The notes under the pieces: generated by a model
Seen by the model: only the letters and a program-made list of their open reading frames with translations
Told to the model about the DNA's origin: nothing
The model's database searches: none
Translations under genes and position numbers: made by a program
Part shown: positions 17,601 through 26,498 of the stretch, in pieces
Layout of the letters: every line of letters starts with the position of its first letter
Numbering within the stretch: position 1 is the first letter of the stretch
Assembly (NCBI RefSeq): GCF_030817495.1
Contig: NZ_JAUSZK010000001.1
Coordinates: 3,265,001 to 3,329,000, forward strand
From: Streptomyces sp. V3I7
GTDB lineage: Bacteria > Actinomycetota > Actinomycetes > Streptomycetales > Streptomycetaceae
Length of the DNA: 64,000 nucleotides
Direction: 5' to 3'

Positions 17601-19225
17601 CCCAGGCCGCCCAGGCCCAGGCCGCTCAGGCTCCCGCGCCGCAGGCTGCGTCTCCGGCCGGTGCAGCGGCCCAGGCCGCGCCCGCCCCACACGCGCTCCC
17701 GAGTGCCGCCGTACCCGCGCAGGGCACTCCGGGGCAGGGCGCAGCGCAGGCAAACCCTGCTCAAGCGCTCCCCGCCCCCGCGGCCCAGGCACCGGCGGCC
17801 CCCGCTCAGCCGGCACCCCCCGCGCAGGCCCCGCAGCAGGCGGCCCCGGCGCTGCCGCCCGCGAACGGCGGTCAGCCCATGCCGGCCGAGGCGGCCGCCG
17901 CCGCACAGCCCGCCCCCGCCACGCCCGCCGCCCCCGCCCCGGCACCGGCCCCCCAGCAGTGGCCCGCCGCCGACGACACCTCCGGCGCCGGTACGCCGCT
18001 GCCCCCGGAGCGTCCCGTCGGGCAGCCGCAGCCACGTGCCGCCCAGCCGCTCCCGGCCGAGTCGGCCGCCGCCCCGGTCGACCCCGACTCGACGCAGGGG
18101 CGGGCGTTCAGCGTGCGCACCCTGGGGCAGGGCGTGCCGTTCTCCCGGCAGGCCGCGCAGGTACAGCAGCCGACCGCGACCCCGCCCCCGCACCAGCCGG
18201 GCGGCGCCGGACGACGCCGCAAGCTCGGTACGCCGCCCGACCCGGCCGCGCGTGGAGAGGGCGCCCGCCCGCACCCGACGGCCGAGCAGCCCACCCCGGC
18301 GCCCACTCCGCCCACTCCGCCCGCCGCCCAGCCGTCGCTGGCCGGGCAGTCCCGGCTCGCCCCGAGCACCGAGGGCGCGGGACGCTCGTACGCCATCGGC
18401 GCCCCGGACGAGAACGCGGCCGAGGGGCCCGAACCGCTGGACGGTCCCGGCGGCGCGGTCGAGGTCTCGGACACCCCGGGCCCGCAGCCGATGGACGACG
18501 AGCTGCCCCCGGAGCCGCTGGACAACCCGCGCAGGCTGCTGGTGTGGCCCGCACCGGACGTGACGACCCAGCAGGCGCTCAGCGACCGCGGCTACCGCCC
18601 GGTGATCGTGAACTCGCGCGAGGAGGTCGACGCGCAGATCGCCGCCTTCCCGGCCGCGCTGTTCGTTGACCCGCTGACCGGGCCGATCACCCGTACCGCG
18701 CTCCAGTCGCTGCGGCAGGCCGCCGTGGCCGCCGAGGTCCCGGTGCTGGTCACGGCCGGCCTCGGACAGGCCTCGCGCGAGGAGGCGTACGGCGCCGACC
18801 CTGCCGTCCTGCTGAAGGCGCTCGCGCCGCGCGACAGCGAGCAGCACCCGCCGCGCGTCCTGCTGATCGAGGAGCACGCGGAGATCGCGCTGGCGCTGAC
18901 GGCGGCGCTGGAGCGGCGCGGGATGCAGGTGGCGCGGGCCGCCGGCGAGACGGACGCGGTGACGCTGGCCGGGCAACTGCGCCCGAACCTGGTCGTGATG
19001 GACCTGATGCAGGTGCACCCGCGCCAGGCCGGGATCATCGACTGGCTGCGCTCGAACGGGCAGCTCAACCGGACCCCGCTCGTCGTCTACACGGCCGCCG
19101 TCGGCCCGGCGGACCTGCCGCGGCTGGGCTCGGGCGAGGCGGTGCTGTTCCTCGCGGAGCGGTCGACCAGCCCCCAGGTGCAGAGCCGGCTCGTCGACAT
19201 GCTGGCGCGGATCGGCGTCAACTGA
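14612..19225 (+). CDS. Giant PAS / histidine pseudokinase / tandem receiver-like protein with a 700-residue Pro-Ala-Gln linker
   Basis: GTG 14612 (AGGGAGGA eight bases upstream) begins 1537 residues. The order is PAS (about 10-120), PAS (about 148-255), coiled coil of 11-residue EVEELTEKHAA-type repeats (about 265-365), a kinase-like region (365-575), a low-complexity linker (580-1300) and two receiver-like domains (1307-1405, D1353; 1415-1537, D1464). The dimerisation helix reads LGRSLRGPLDEL where active kinases have SHELRTPL, so the phospho-acceptor His is absent. The N-box also lacks its Asn (ALAHLIADVAG). Receiver 2 keeps D1464 and YTAA but has no clear Lys. The protein therefore looks like a scaffold or signal reader, not a kinase. 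A basic GRRRR-type motif recurs six times in the linker. No partner gene is adjacent. Confidence 0.85.
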   Translation: MSSRPSRGAARLAAILDALPDALLLVNANGTVVNANTIALEAFETPGTALVGRGLLDLLPEFDSKLIPGSMRRPEHMDLRGQTKPARMTARRTDGSEFPVEVTSANLENGQQAYDSYGYTGDELLMLVVRDLSGTVDTEAELARSQRQTEMILRAAAEGVVGTDTDGRIVLVNPAAAQILGYRAGELGGKELHDLVLHSRPDGTPFPYDESPLADTLRSGRKHRVRGQVLWSKGDKKVPVDLTTAPVRDGEQLVGAVMTFTDRRPYDTLAEEKAAEEKKHAEELERLSEEHASDLTALRQKHVSEVEELTEKHAAEVEELTEKRTAEVRELTEKHAEEIAASEERYAALGEREKDRYEALSGRHEQLLTLLGRSLRGPLDELRRELSALAADDAGQLWPEANQVLHHLSAGYTRITQLIDNVLAYQRLDSGAEDVTRMKVMLDAVVAAGVEGAIELIGPGRVQFAVHAPPIEAEVDPQRLASALAHLIADVAGVDATGNSPVSRGGYMDNTVVVAAAQRGEVVRIEVRGPYSGGDPVHEPIVRGIVRAHGGVLQTHEVPGMSGSAFVLEVPIGGGAGSVPAAQVAVAAVGAGDVVGANVAALEAGSAEPAASDGDVPAEQASASGGRRRARRASVDSFLESEVAGAAGGAEGEAPAPTGRRRRRAAEEAALAAAESAEVSGGTGRRRGRRADAEDAGAVDGAEGAATGGQGVSEGAVMTAAEHAAGAAAVGTGLGGTVPPRGVPVPAGGAAPQAGQRHALPPALPAAGAQSGPQAGQTVASQAGQTDASQAEGAQPSGRRRRALAPALAPAAAQQAGPRQVFALPPAAADRTPAPEGAPNGPAPVPAQAPVPAQAPVPAQAPVPAQAPVPAQVPVPAQVPVPAQGQAPHAGGPASEDGRHDAVPHDQAEDHTPPLPHPTSAPTGRRRRAMAPTAEAPAAAPAPGAPAANVPTANVPTANVPAQATAGQSVPTQAPVAPVQPAPPAQAPAAQAPAAQAQAAQAQAAQAPAPQAASPAGAAAQAAPAPHALPSAAVPAQGTPGQGAAQANPAQALPAPAAQAPAAPAQPAPPAQAPQQAAPALPPANGGQPMPAEAAAAAQPAPATPAAPAPAPAPQQWPAADDTSGAGTPLPPERPVGQPQPRAAQPLPAESAAAPVDPDSTQGRAFSVRTLGQGVPFSRQAAQVQQPTATPPPHQPGGAGRRRKLGTPPDPAARGEGARPHPTAEQPTPAPTPPTPPAAQPSLAGQSRLAPSTEGAGRSYAIGAPDENAAEGPEPLDGPGGAVEVSDTPGPQPMDDELPPEPLDNPRRLLVWPAPDVTTQQALSDRGYRPVIVNSREEVDAQIAAFPAALFVDPLTGPITRTALQSLRQAAVAAEVPVLVTAGLGQASREEAYGADPAVLLKALAPRDSEQHPPRVLLIEEHAEIALALTAALERRGMQVARAAGETDAVTLAGQLRPNLVVMDLMQVHPRQAGIIDWLRSNGQLNRTPLVVYTAAVGPADLPRLGSGEAVLFLAERSTSPQVQSRLVDMLARIGVN
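17143..17268 (+). repeat. Seven 18-bp in-frame repeats inside the pseudokinase gene
   Basis: Seven tandem 18-bp units encode VPAQAP (or VPAQVP) hexapeptides. Further in-frame repeats lie at about 17457-17500 (three NVPTA units of 15 bp) and 16928-16980 (two 24-bp units encoding QAGQT). Copy number could vary between strains without breaking the frame. Confidence 0.8.
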
Positions 19226-19234
19226 CGTAGCTGA

Positions 19235-19270
19235 GAGGGGGCGTTGGGCCGGCCGCCCCAACGCCCCCTC
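19235..19270. terminator. Bidirectional terminator between the pseudokinase and acyl-CoA ligase genes
   Basis: GAGGGGGCGTTGGG (19235-19248), 8-base loop, CCCAACGCCCCCTC (19257-19270). It is a perfect 14-bp stem between convergent genes. Confidence 0.85.
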
Positions 19271-19282
19271 CTCATCTGTTCG

Positions 19283-20938
<1,656 letters not shown>

Positions 20939-21134
20939 GGCGTCCTCCCGGAGCGGCATCCGCGTACGCGGTGGTAAGGGCTGGCCCGATTCTGCTCACG
21001 TACCGCGCGGTATGTCACTAGGTCCCGAAGGTCGATCACGTCACGCTCGGCCTCTGCTTCGTCCCGGATCAGACCGTTTCGCGCGCAGTACGGCATTCGT
21101 TCGCCGCCGGACCGGTCGCGCCGCTGGAGAGGCC

Positions 21135-21185
21135 CTAGGTGTATTGATCACGAGTGTCAACAACGCTCGTGATCAATACACCTAG
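21135..21185. terminator. Perfect 20-bp inverted repeat spanning the stop codon of the ECF sigma gene
   Basis: CTAGGTGTATTGATCACGAG (21135-21154), an 11-base loop and the exact complement at 21166-21185. It is AT-rich for this genome. The sigma factor's TAG (complement of 21182-21184) lies in the right arm, so the stem forms in the mRNA at the point where ribosomes stop. It is probably a terminator or mRNA-stabilising structure, though it has no T-tract. Confidence 0.6.
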
Positions 21186-21760
21186 TAGCGGGCGAGCCCC
21201 AGCTCGGGATCCTCGCGGAGCTTGCCGAGCGCCCGGGAGACGGCCGACTTCACGGTGCCCACCGACACCCCGAGCACCTCGGCCGTCTGCACCTCGCTCA
21301 GATCCTCGTAGTACCGCAGGACGACCATCGCGCGCTGACGTGCGGGCAGTTTGGTGATCGCGCGCCACATCGCGTCGTGCAGCGCCTGCCGCTCGGCCGG
21401 GTCGCTCTCGCCGGACTCCCGCTCCGCCTCGGGCAGTTCGTCGCACACGAACTCGTCGACCTTGCGCTTGCGCCACTGGGAGGTCCGCGTGTTCAGCAGC
21501 GCCCGGCGCACATAGCCGTCGAGCGCGCGGTGGTCCTCGATCCGCTCCCATGCCACGTACGTCTTGGCCAGCGCGGTCTGGAGCAGGTCCTCCGCGTCGC
21601 TGGAGTTGCCGGTCAGTGACCGGGCGGTCCGCAGCAGCACCGGCCGACGGGCCCTGACATACGACGAGAACGACGGGTACGACGGGTTGGACGGATGGGG
21701 GCGGCTCCGCCTGGCCGGTGCAGCGGCGGCCGAAGCGCTCGTGCAGACGGGTGTGGTCAT
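21182..21760 (-). CDS. SigE-family ECF RNA polymerase sigma factor
   Basis: The 192-residue protein starts at the ATG read from 21760. Region 2 (SFSSYVRARRPVLLRTARSLTGNSSDAEDLLQTALAKTYVAWERI) and region 4 (RQALHDAMWRAITKLPARQRAMVVLRYYEDLSEVQTAEVLGVSVGTVKSAVSRALGKLRE) are complete. The wording is that of the actinobacterial SigE-family (about 170 residues, often orphan, no adjacent anti-sigma). About 30 extra Ala/Ser/Pro-rich residues precede region 2; an internal start is possible. No anti-sigma gene adjoins. The promoter specificity is unknown. The 3' end sits in a perfect inverted repeat. Confidence 0.9.
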   Translation of the reverse strand: MTTPVCTSASAAAAPARRSRPHPSNPSYPSFSSYVRARRPVLLRTARSLTGNSSDAEDLLQTALAKTYVAWERIEDHRALDGYVRRALLNTRTSQWRKRKVDEFVCDELPEAERESGESDPAERQALHDAMWRAITKLPARQRAMVVLRYYEDLSEVQTAEVLGVSVGTVKSAVSRALGKLREDPELGLARY

Positions 21761-22032
21761 GGATCCACGCTAGAAGCGGCGCCCGCCGCGGGGGATCGGC
21801 CGCAGGTCCTGAAGCGGAGTCCCCCTCAGGTTGGAGGGGCGGGGGACGACTCCACCTCCTGGAGGTGGACCGGGCGGCCGCCACACCTACGGGATGACCC
21901 CGACACCCCCGACGACCCCCGACATCCCCGACCGACCCCGGGAAACGCCTGCGCGGCGATGCCGAAGCACCGCCGCGCAGACGCGTCACGACCCCACAGA
22001 GCACGCTCCCCCCGAGGGAGATCAGGCGCCGG

Positions 22033-22347
22033 TCACCACCACAGCGGGTAGAAGGTGACGGCGACGTTCTCGTTGCCCTGCTGGATCCCCGTGAACGCGG
22101 ACCCGTTGACCTGGGCGGTGTTGCTCTGGTTCGAGGCGCCGGAGCCGACCGCGTTCTGCTGCGTGGTGGACGAGTTGCCGAAGTTGTCGTGGCCGACACC
22201 ACTGCCGACGATGCTCGCCACGCCGGCGTTCGATCCGTCGTCCGCGAAGGCACCGTTGTCCGCTGCCGCGACGCCTGTGAAGAGGGCGGCCGCGAGCGGG
22301 AGCGCGGAGACGGCGGCGAGAACGCGGGCGGTACGGATACTTGCCAT
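22033..22347 (-). CDS. nepA: NepA-like small secreted spore/cell-wall protein
   Basis: ATG 22347 with GGAGGAG upstream begins a 104-residue precursor. The signal peptide (about 1-28, ARVLAAVSALPLAAALFTGVAAA) is followed by a mature chain of about 76 residues rich in Asn, Gly, Ser and Gln: DNGAFADDGSNAGVAS, VGHDNFGNSSTTQQNAVGSG, ASNQSNTAQVNG and VAVTFYPLWW. There are no cysteines. Composition, size and position two genes from a SigE-family sigma match, from memory, S. coelicolor NepA, a wall protein that helps keep spores dormant and depends on SigN. The name rests on that recollection, so it is moderate. A SigB-type -10 GGGTAC lies 20 bases upstream. Confidence 0.65.
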   Translation of the reverse strand: MASIRTARVLAAVSALPLAAALFTGVAAADNGAFADDGSNAGVASIVGSGVGHDNFGNSSTTQQNAVGSGASNQSNTAQVNGSAFTGIQQGNENVAVTFYPLWW

Positions 22348-22714
22348 GTTGCTCCTCCAGAACCGAGTACCCATCGGCCGCTTGGCCGGAAGTACATGAA
22401 GTACGGCTGTTTTCCGGGCAGTTGGCCGACCGCCTCGGTGTTGTGCACGACGTCGCGAATCCAGAGTTGCCCACCGGATCACCGCCGAACCACCCGGGAT
22501 GCCCCGATTCGCTCTCAAGCGTGATGACAAGTCGATAAACCATTTTCGCCATCTTTGGTCACAGCTCACCGCGATCACCCCCAGAGCGGGCACCCGCGCC
22601 TCAAGCGCCCCAACCGGGAAACCGTTCCCGCAGATTTCCGGCCAACCTGCCGACCCCGGCGTGTCACCACCTCGCACTCTTCCTTTTCTCGAACATGAGT
22701 ACGAACATGGAGGC
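22348..22714. promoter_or_regulatory. Divergent promoter region of nepA and the Prim-Pol gene, with a SigB/F/N-type -10 element
   Basis: On the nepA strand GGGTAC (complement of 22367-22372) is the -10 hexamer of the SigB/SigF class and stands 20 bases before the ATG. A matching GTTT-type -35 is not seen at 14-16 bp; ACTTCC occupies that place. The centre (about 22500-22560) is AT-richer than its surroundings. No further gene is seen in these 367 bp. Confidence 0.4.
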
Positions 22715-23581
22715 ATGGCCACCACCGACCGGCAGGCCACGACGCTGGCCCTCGCACACGCCCTGTCAGCCGCAGAACGCGGACTGGCCGTCATCCCCCT
22801 GACCCGGACGAAGCTCCCGGCCCTGCGCTCCCCGCACCGCGATCACCCCCACCCGGTCCGCTGCCACGGCGAATGCGGCCGCTTCGGGCACGGCGTGTAC
22901 GACGCCTCGACCGACCCCGCGCGCATCCGCGAGCTGTTCGCGGCCGCCCCCTGGGCCACCGGCTACGGCATCGCCTGCGGGCTGCCCCCGCACCATCTGA
23001 TCGGCATCGACCTCGACACCAAGTCCGGCACGGACGCCCTCGCCGCCCTGCGCGCGCTGTCCTCGCGGCACCGGTTCGCGATCCCCCCGACGGTCGTGGT
23101 CCTCACCCCGAGCGGCGGCCGCCACATCTGGCTGTGCGGACCGCCGGACATCGCCGTACCCAACTCCGCCGGGCGGCTCGCCCCCGGCATCGACGTCCGC
23201 GGCGCCGGCGGCTACCTCGTCGGACCCGGCTCCCGCACCGACCACGGCGTCTACGGCACCGCTCCCGGCACCACCCACCTGACCCCGGCGCCCTGTCCGC
23301 AGGGCCTGCTGCGCCTGCTGATCCCCCCGTCCCGCGGCCCGCTCGCGCCCCCCGGCCCGACGGCGGCCGACGGCAGGGGCCTGGTCCAGTTCGTCCTGGC
23401 GGCCCACAAGGGCCAGCGCAACACCCGACTGTTCTGGGCCGCCTGCCGCGCCTACGACAACGGCATCGGCCCCGCCCTGCTCGCCCCGCTCCTCGAAGCG
23501 GCCCGCGCCTGCGGCCTGTCCGAGCAGGAGGCCCGCGCGACGATCGCGTCCGCGGCCCGGATGACGGGCCATCACCCGTGA
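22715..23581 (+). CDS. Prim-Pol (bifunctional DNA primase/polymerase N-terminal) domain protein
   Basis: The 288-residue product starts at ATG 22715; GGAGG is only one base away, so the initiation signal is odd. The archaeo-eukaryotic-type primase fold is recognisable: CHGECGRFGHGVYDAS (possible zinc Cys/His), ATGYGIACGLPPHHLIGIDLD with the catalytic DxD at D99/D101, then TPSGGRHIWL with its His, and the NSAGRLAPGIDVRGAGGYLVGPGS block. Such domains occur in Streptomyces integrative elements and phages as replication primases, and also as orphan chromosomal genes. No helicase domain is attached. The next gene (DUF2637) and the tRNA-Ser nearby fit a former integrative element. Confidence 0.8.
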   Translation: MATTDRQATTLALAHALSAAERGLAVIPLTRTKLPALRSPHRDHPHPVRCHGECGRFGHGVYDASTDPARIRELFAAAPWATGYGIACGLPPHHLIGIDLDTKSGTDALAALRALSSRHRFAIPPTVVVLTPSGGRHIWLCGPPDIAVPNSAGRLAPGIDVRGAGGYLVGPGSRTDHGVYGTAPGTTHLTPAPCPQGLLRLLIPPSRGPLAPPGPTAADGRGLVQFVLAAHKGQRNTRLFWAACRAYDNGIGPALLAPLLEAARACGLSEQEARATIASAARMTGHHP

Positions 23582-23791
23582 ACGGCCCCGCCACGGAGTC
23601 GGTCACGTGTTTCAGCCGGGCGCCCCGCATGACTCGTTCGAGGGATTCAATCCCCCGAACGCCGTACACCCCCTTCTGATCACGCTCGTTATGCGTGCGT
23701 GACAGAGAGAGACGGGTGTGGAGAAAGGGACCTTCCGCCGATCCCGCGCTCAGACGGAACATCCTGAACGAGGGCACGGAGGAAATTTCAT

Positions 23792-24506
23792 ATGGACAGG
23801 TACACCGATGAGGCACATCTTTACAGCCCGCAGCAGTACCCCCCGGGGACGGAACACGACACGCTGAGTCAGTTCGGCGGCGTCCCCTTCCCGACCCAGC
23901 AGTCCTGGGACAGTCCGGCACCGACCACCACCCTGAACCGCTGGGACCTCGACGAGGAACTGGCCCACATGCTGTCCACAGCACCGGCCCCGAGCCCGGC
24001 CCCGGTCCCCCCGGACCACACCGCAACGCAGGACGGACCGGCGGCGGGTACGGCAGGAACGTCACTTCCTCATCGCCGGCCACCCCATCACCCACGTCAC
24101 GATCCTCCTCGCGGCGATCGCGGTGTGCGCCGCGACCCTGCTGGGGTGGTCCATCAGCTACACCTACGGTCAACTCCGCACGATCGCCGAATCCGTTCTC
24201 CCCATGAGGCTGGCGCACTGGTGGCCGCTCACTGTGTACGGACCGTGGTTCGTGGCCGCGCTCTCGATTCTGCGGGCGACCGTTCAACGCCAGCCCGCGC
24301 CCCGCTCCTGGGGCGTCCTCCTCGTGGCCTCGGCGATGGCGGTGCTCCTGTGCGTCAGCAACTCCTCCCGCTCACTGCTGGCCTTCGTGATGCTCGGAAT
24401 CCCGCCGATCACCGCCCTGGTGTGCTTCTGGGAGCTCGTCGGCCAGGTCTCCTCCAAGTACCGCCCCCAGAGAGGGGCTCACGCACAGCGGAGTTCCAGC
24501 CCGTGA
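23792..24506 (+). pseudogene. DUF2637 (Spd-like) membrane protein gene with a +1 frameshift
   Basis: ATG 23792 (GGAGGAAA seven bases upstream) opens a frame encoding an acidic N-terminus, RWDLDEELAHMLSTAPAPSPAPVPP. Around 24007-24012, a run of six C, the family likeness passes to the next frame: RRRVRQERHFLIAGHPITHV then TILLAAIAVCAATLLGW, SISYTYGQLR, PLTVYGPWFVAALSILRATV and ITALVCFWELV. These are the four hydrophobic segments of DUF2637 proteins. Removing one C would give a single 237-residue protein. A GTG at 24123 could still yield the last three helices alone. DUF2637 proteins are linked with conjugative elements. Either a real mutation in a homopolymer or a sequencing error is possible. 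Confidence 0.75.
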
Positions 24507-24568
24507 GGCACGCGCAGTGCACGCCTGTCACTCCAGCCGGCTCGGGTTAGAAACGGATCGCATACGGA

Positions 24569-24599
24569 AAGGGGTGCCCCTCAGTGAGGGGCACCCCTT
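24569..24599. terminator. Bidirectional terminator between the DUF2637 gene and tRNA-Ser(TGA)
   Basis: AAGGGGTGCCCCTC (24569-24582), 3-base loop, GAGGGGCACCCCTT (24586-24599). A perfect 14-bp stem. Confidence 0.85.
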
Positions 24600-24625
24600 C
24601 TCGGCCAACACGTCCAAAGACCGTG

Positions 24626-24712
24626 CGGAGGCGGTGGGATTTGAACCCACGGTGACATCGCTGCCACGACGGTTTTCAAGACCGTTCCCTTAGGCCGCTC
24701 GGGCACGCCTCC
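24626..24712 (-). tRNA. tRNA-Ser (anticodon TGA)
   Basis: An 87-nt minus-strand cloverleaf. Acceptor GGAGGCG starts at 24712, the anticodon stem is CGGT/ACCG with loop CTTGAAA, there is a long variable arm, and the T-loop is GGTTCAAATCC. The discriminator is G at 24626. It reads UCN codons ending in A/G. Confidence 0.95.
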
Positions 24713-24775
24713 CCGCGCCGGCCGAGATCGGCGGCGCGGGGACAAGACTAACGGGTTGCCTCGCGCGCGTGGGGC

Positions 24776-26212
24776 TCAGCTGTCGCCGACGCGGGCGCCC
24801 AGGGTGAGGTGGGCCGTGCGTTCCTGGCCGCCTCGCTTGTAGGTGATCGTGACCTTGTCGCCGGGCTGGTGGGTCCAGATCTCGCCGATCAGGGTGGGGC
24901 CGCTGTCGATCACGTGGTCGTCGAGCCGGGTGATGACGTCGCCGGGCTTGAGGCCCGCACGGGCCGCCGGGCCGCCGGACTCGACCGCCGCGGCGCCGCC
25001 GGCGCCCTGGTCGGTGATCGTGGCGCCGCCCGTGGTGTCCTCCAGGGAGACCGAGGCGCCGATCTTGGCGTAGACCGGCTTGCCGGTCTTGATCAGCTGC
25101 TGGGCGACGTACTTGGCCTGGTTGATCGGGATGGCGAAGCCCAGGCCGATCGAGCCGGACTGGCCGGAGCCGCCCAGGCCGCCGCTGCTGGAGGACTGGA
25201 TCGCGGAGTTGATGCCGATCACCGAGCCGCGCGCGTCGAGCAGCGGCCCGCCGGAGTTGCCGGGGTTGATGGAGGCGTCGGTCTGCAGGGCGCTCATGTA
25301 CGACGCCTTGCTGGAGGCGCTGCCGTCGCTGGAGGCGACCGGGCGGTCCTTGGCGCTGATGATGCCGGTCGTCACCGTGTTGGACAGCCCGAAGGGGGCG
25401 CCGATGGCGATCGTCTCGTCGCCGACGGCCACCTTGTCGGAGTTGCCGAGGGCGAGCGGCTTGAGGCCCGAGGGCGCGTTCTTCAGCTTGATGACCGCGA
25501 CGTCGTAGCCCTGGGCGTGGCCGACGACCTCGGCGTCGTACTTCCGGCCGTCGGGGAAGGTCGCCGAGAGCTTGCCGCCGTCGACGGCCTCCGCCACCAC
25601 GTGGTTGTTGGTGACGATGTGGCCCTGGGTGTCGAAGACGAAGCCGGTGCCGGTGCCGCCCTCGCCGCTGGTGGACTCGGCCTCGATGGTGACCGTGCTC
25701 GGCAGCGACTTGGCGGCGACGGCCGCGATGGTGCCCGGGGCGCGCTTGATCTGGGTGGCGCCGTCGGAGGCGGAGACGGTGGTGGAGCTGCCGTCGTTGC
25801 TCCGGGCCAGGGTGTAGCCGAGCCCGCCGCCCAGTCCGCCGGCCACCAGCGCGGCCACCAGGACCGCGGCGAGCATGCCGCCCCGGCCGCCGCCGCTGGG
25901 CTTCGGAGCGGGCTGCTGGTACGACGAGCCCCAGCCGGAGCCCGCACCGCCGCCGTGGTCCCCGTAGGTGGGGGTGGCGGGCGGCGGGGGCGGCCAGGAA
26001 CCGTCCGGCGCCGGACCGGCGTGCGGCCCGCCGGGCGCCGCGGCGGGAGGCAGCGGCGCGCCAGGGGTGCCAGGGGGGACCGACGGGAGGGGGGCCGTCG
26101 GCGCGCCTCCGTCGGGTGCGGCTGCCTGCGGGGGAGCAGCGGGAGATGCCACCGGCACAGGAGGTGCGGACGGGGCCGGGGGAACCGGGGTGCCCTCGTT
26201 CTCGGTGCTCAC
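24776..26212 (-). CDS. Membrane-anchored HtrA/DegP-type serine protease with PDZ domain
   Basis: A GTG at 26212 behind GAGGAG gives 478 residues. Residues 1-110 are a Pro/Ala/Gly-rich cytoplasmic tail and about 113-136 a transmembrane helix (MLAAVLVAALVAGGLGGGLGYTLA). A trypsin-like protease domain follows with the triad H204 (TNNHVV), D237 (YDVAVIKL) and S320 (INPGNSGGP). A PDZ domain covers about 385-470 (AARAGLKPGDVITRLDDHVI). This is the actinobacterial HtrA layout: quality control of misfolded exported proteins outside the membrane. A Ser/Gly-rich insertion (about 340-355) sits near the active site. The gene stands alone and divergent from the glycerophosphodiesterase gene. Confidence 0.93.
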   Translation of the reverse strand: MSTENEGTPVPPAPSAPPVPVASPAAPPQAAAPDGGAPTAPLPSVPPGTPGAPLPPAAAPGGPHAGPAPDGSWPPPPPATPTYGDHGGGAGSGWGSSYQQPAPKPSGGGRGGMLAAVLVAALVAGGLGGGLGYTLARSNDGSSTTVSASDGATQIKRAPGTIAAVAAKSLPSTVTIEAESTSGEGGTGTGFVFDTQGHIVTNNHVVAEAVDGGKLSATFPDGRKYDAEVVGHAQGYDVAVIKLKNAPSGLKPLALGNSDKVAVGDETIAIGAPFGLSNTVTTGIISAKDRPVASSDGSASSKASYMSALQTDASINPGNSGGPLLDARGSVIGINSAIQSSSSGGLGGSGQSGSIGLGFAIPINQAKYVAQQLIKTGKPVYAKIGASVSLEDTTGGATITDQGAGGAAAVESGGPAARAGLKPGDVITRLDDHVIDSGPTLIGEIWTHQPGDKVTITYKRGGQERTAHLTLGARVGDS

Positions 26213-26498
26213 AGCTCTTCTCCTCGATCCACGGCTGTTGTTTCTCGGTCGCACTCGGTCACGCTCGTTCACGCTTGTGTACGGTCCGGCGCGATGCAGC
26301 TGTGCATGTTTTTGTCCGACGTCAGCTTTTCCCACGGGCCGTCAGAGCACCATAAGCGGTGCCTGTGGGTCCGGGGCCATCGTTTACTTGGGTCATTTCC
26401 GACACAGTTTGCGGGACGGGCCGCCGTTCCCGCCTCCGCTCGATCACGGACCTGCGCATGGGCCCCCACGTACCCCCTGACGGTGGCACCATGACGCG

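Noticed and set aside
16922..19261. A 779-residue antisense frame over the pseudokinase linker
   Set aside because: It is the shadow of a Pro/Ala/Gln repeat region; no ribosome-binding site or conserved motif.
24123..24506. An independent short gene for a three-helix membrane protein
   Set aside because: Family likeness continues upstream of its GTG in the same frame and links to the ATG 23792 frame by one base, so a frameshifted DUF2637 gene explains it better.
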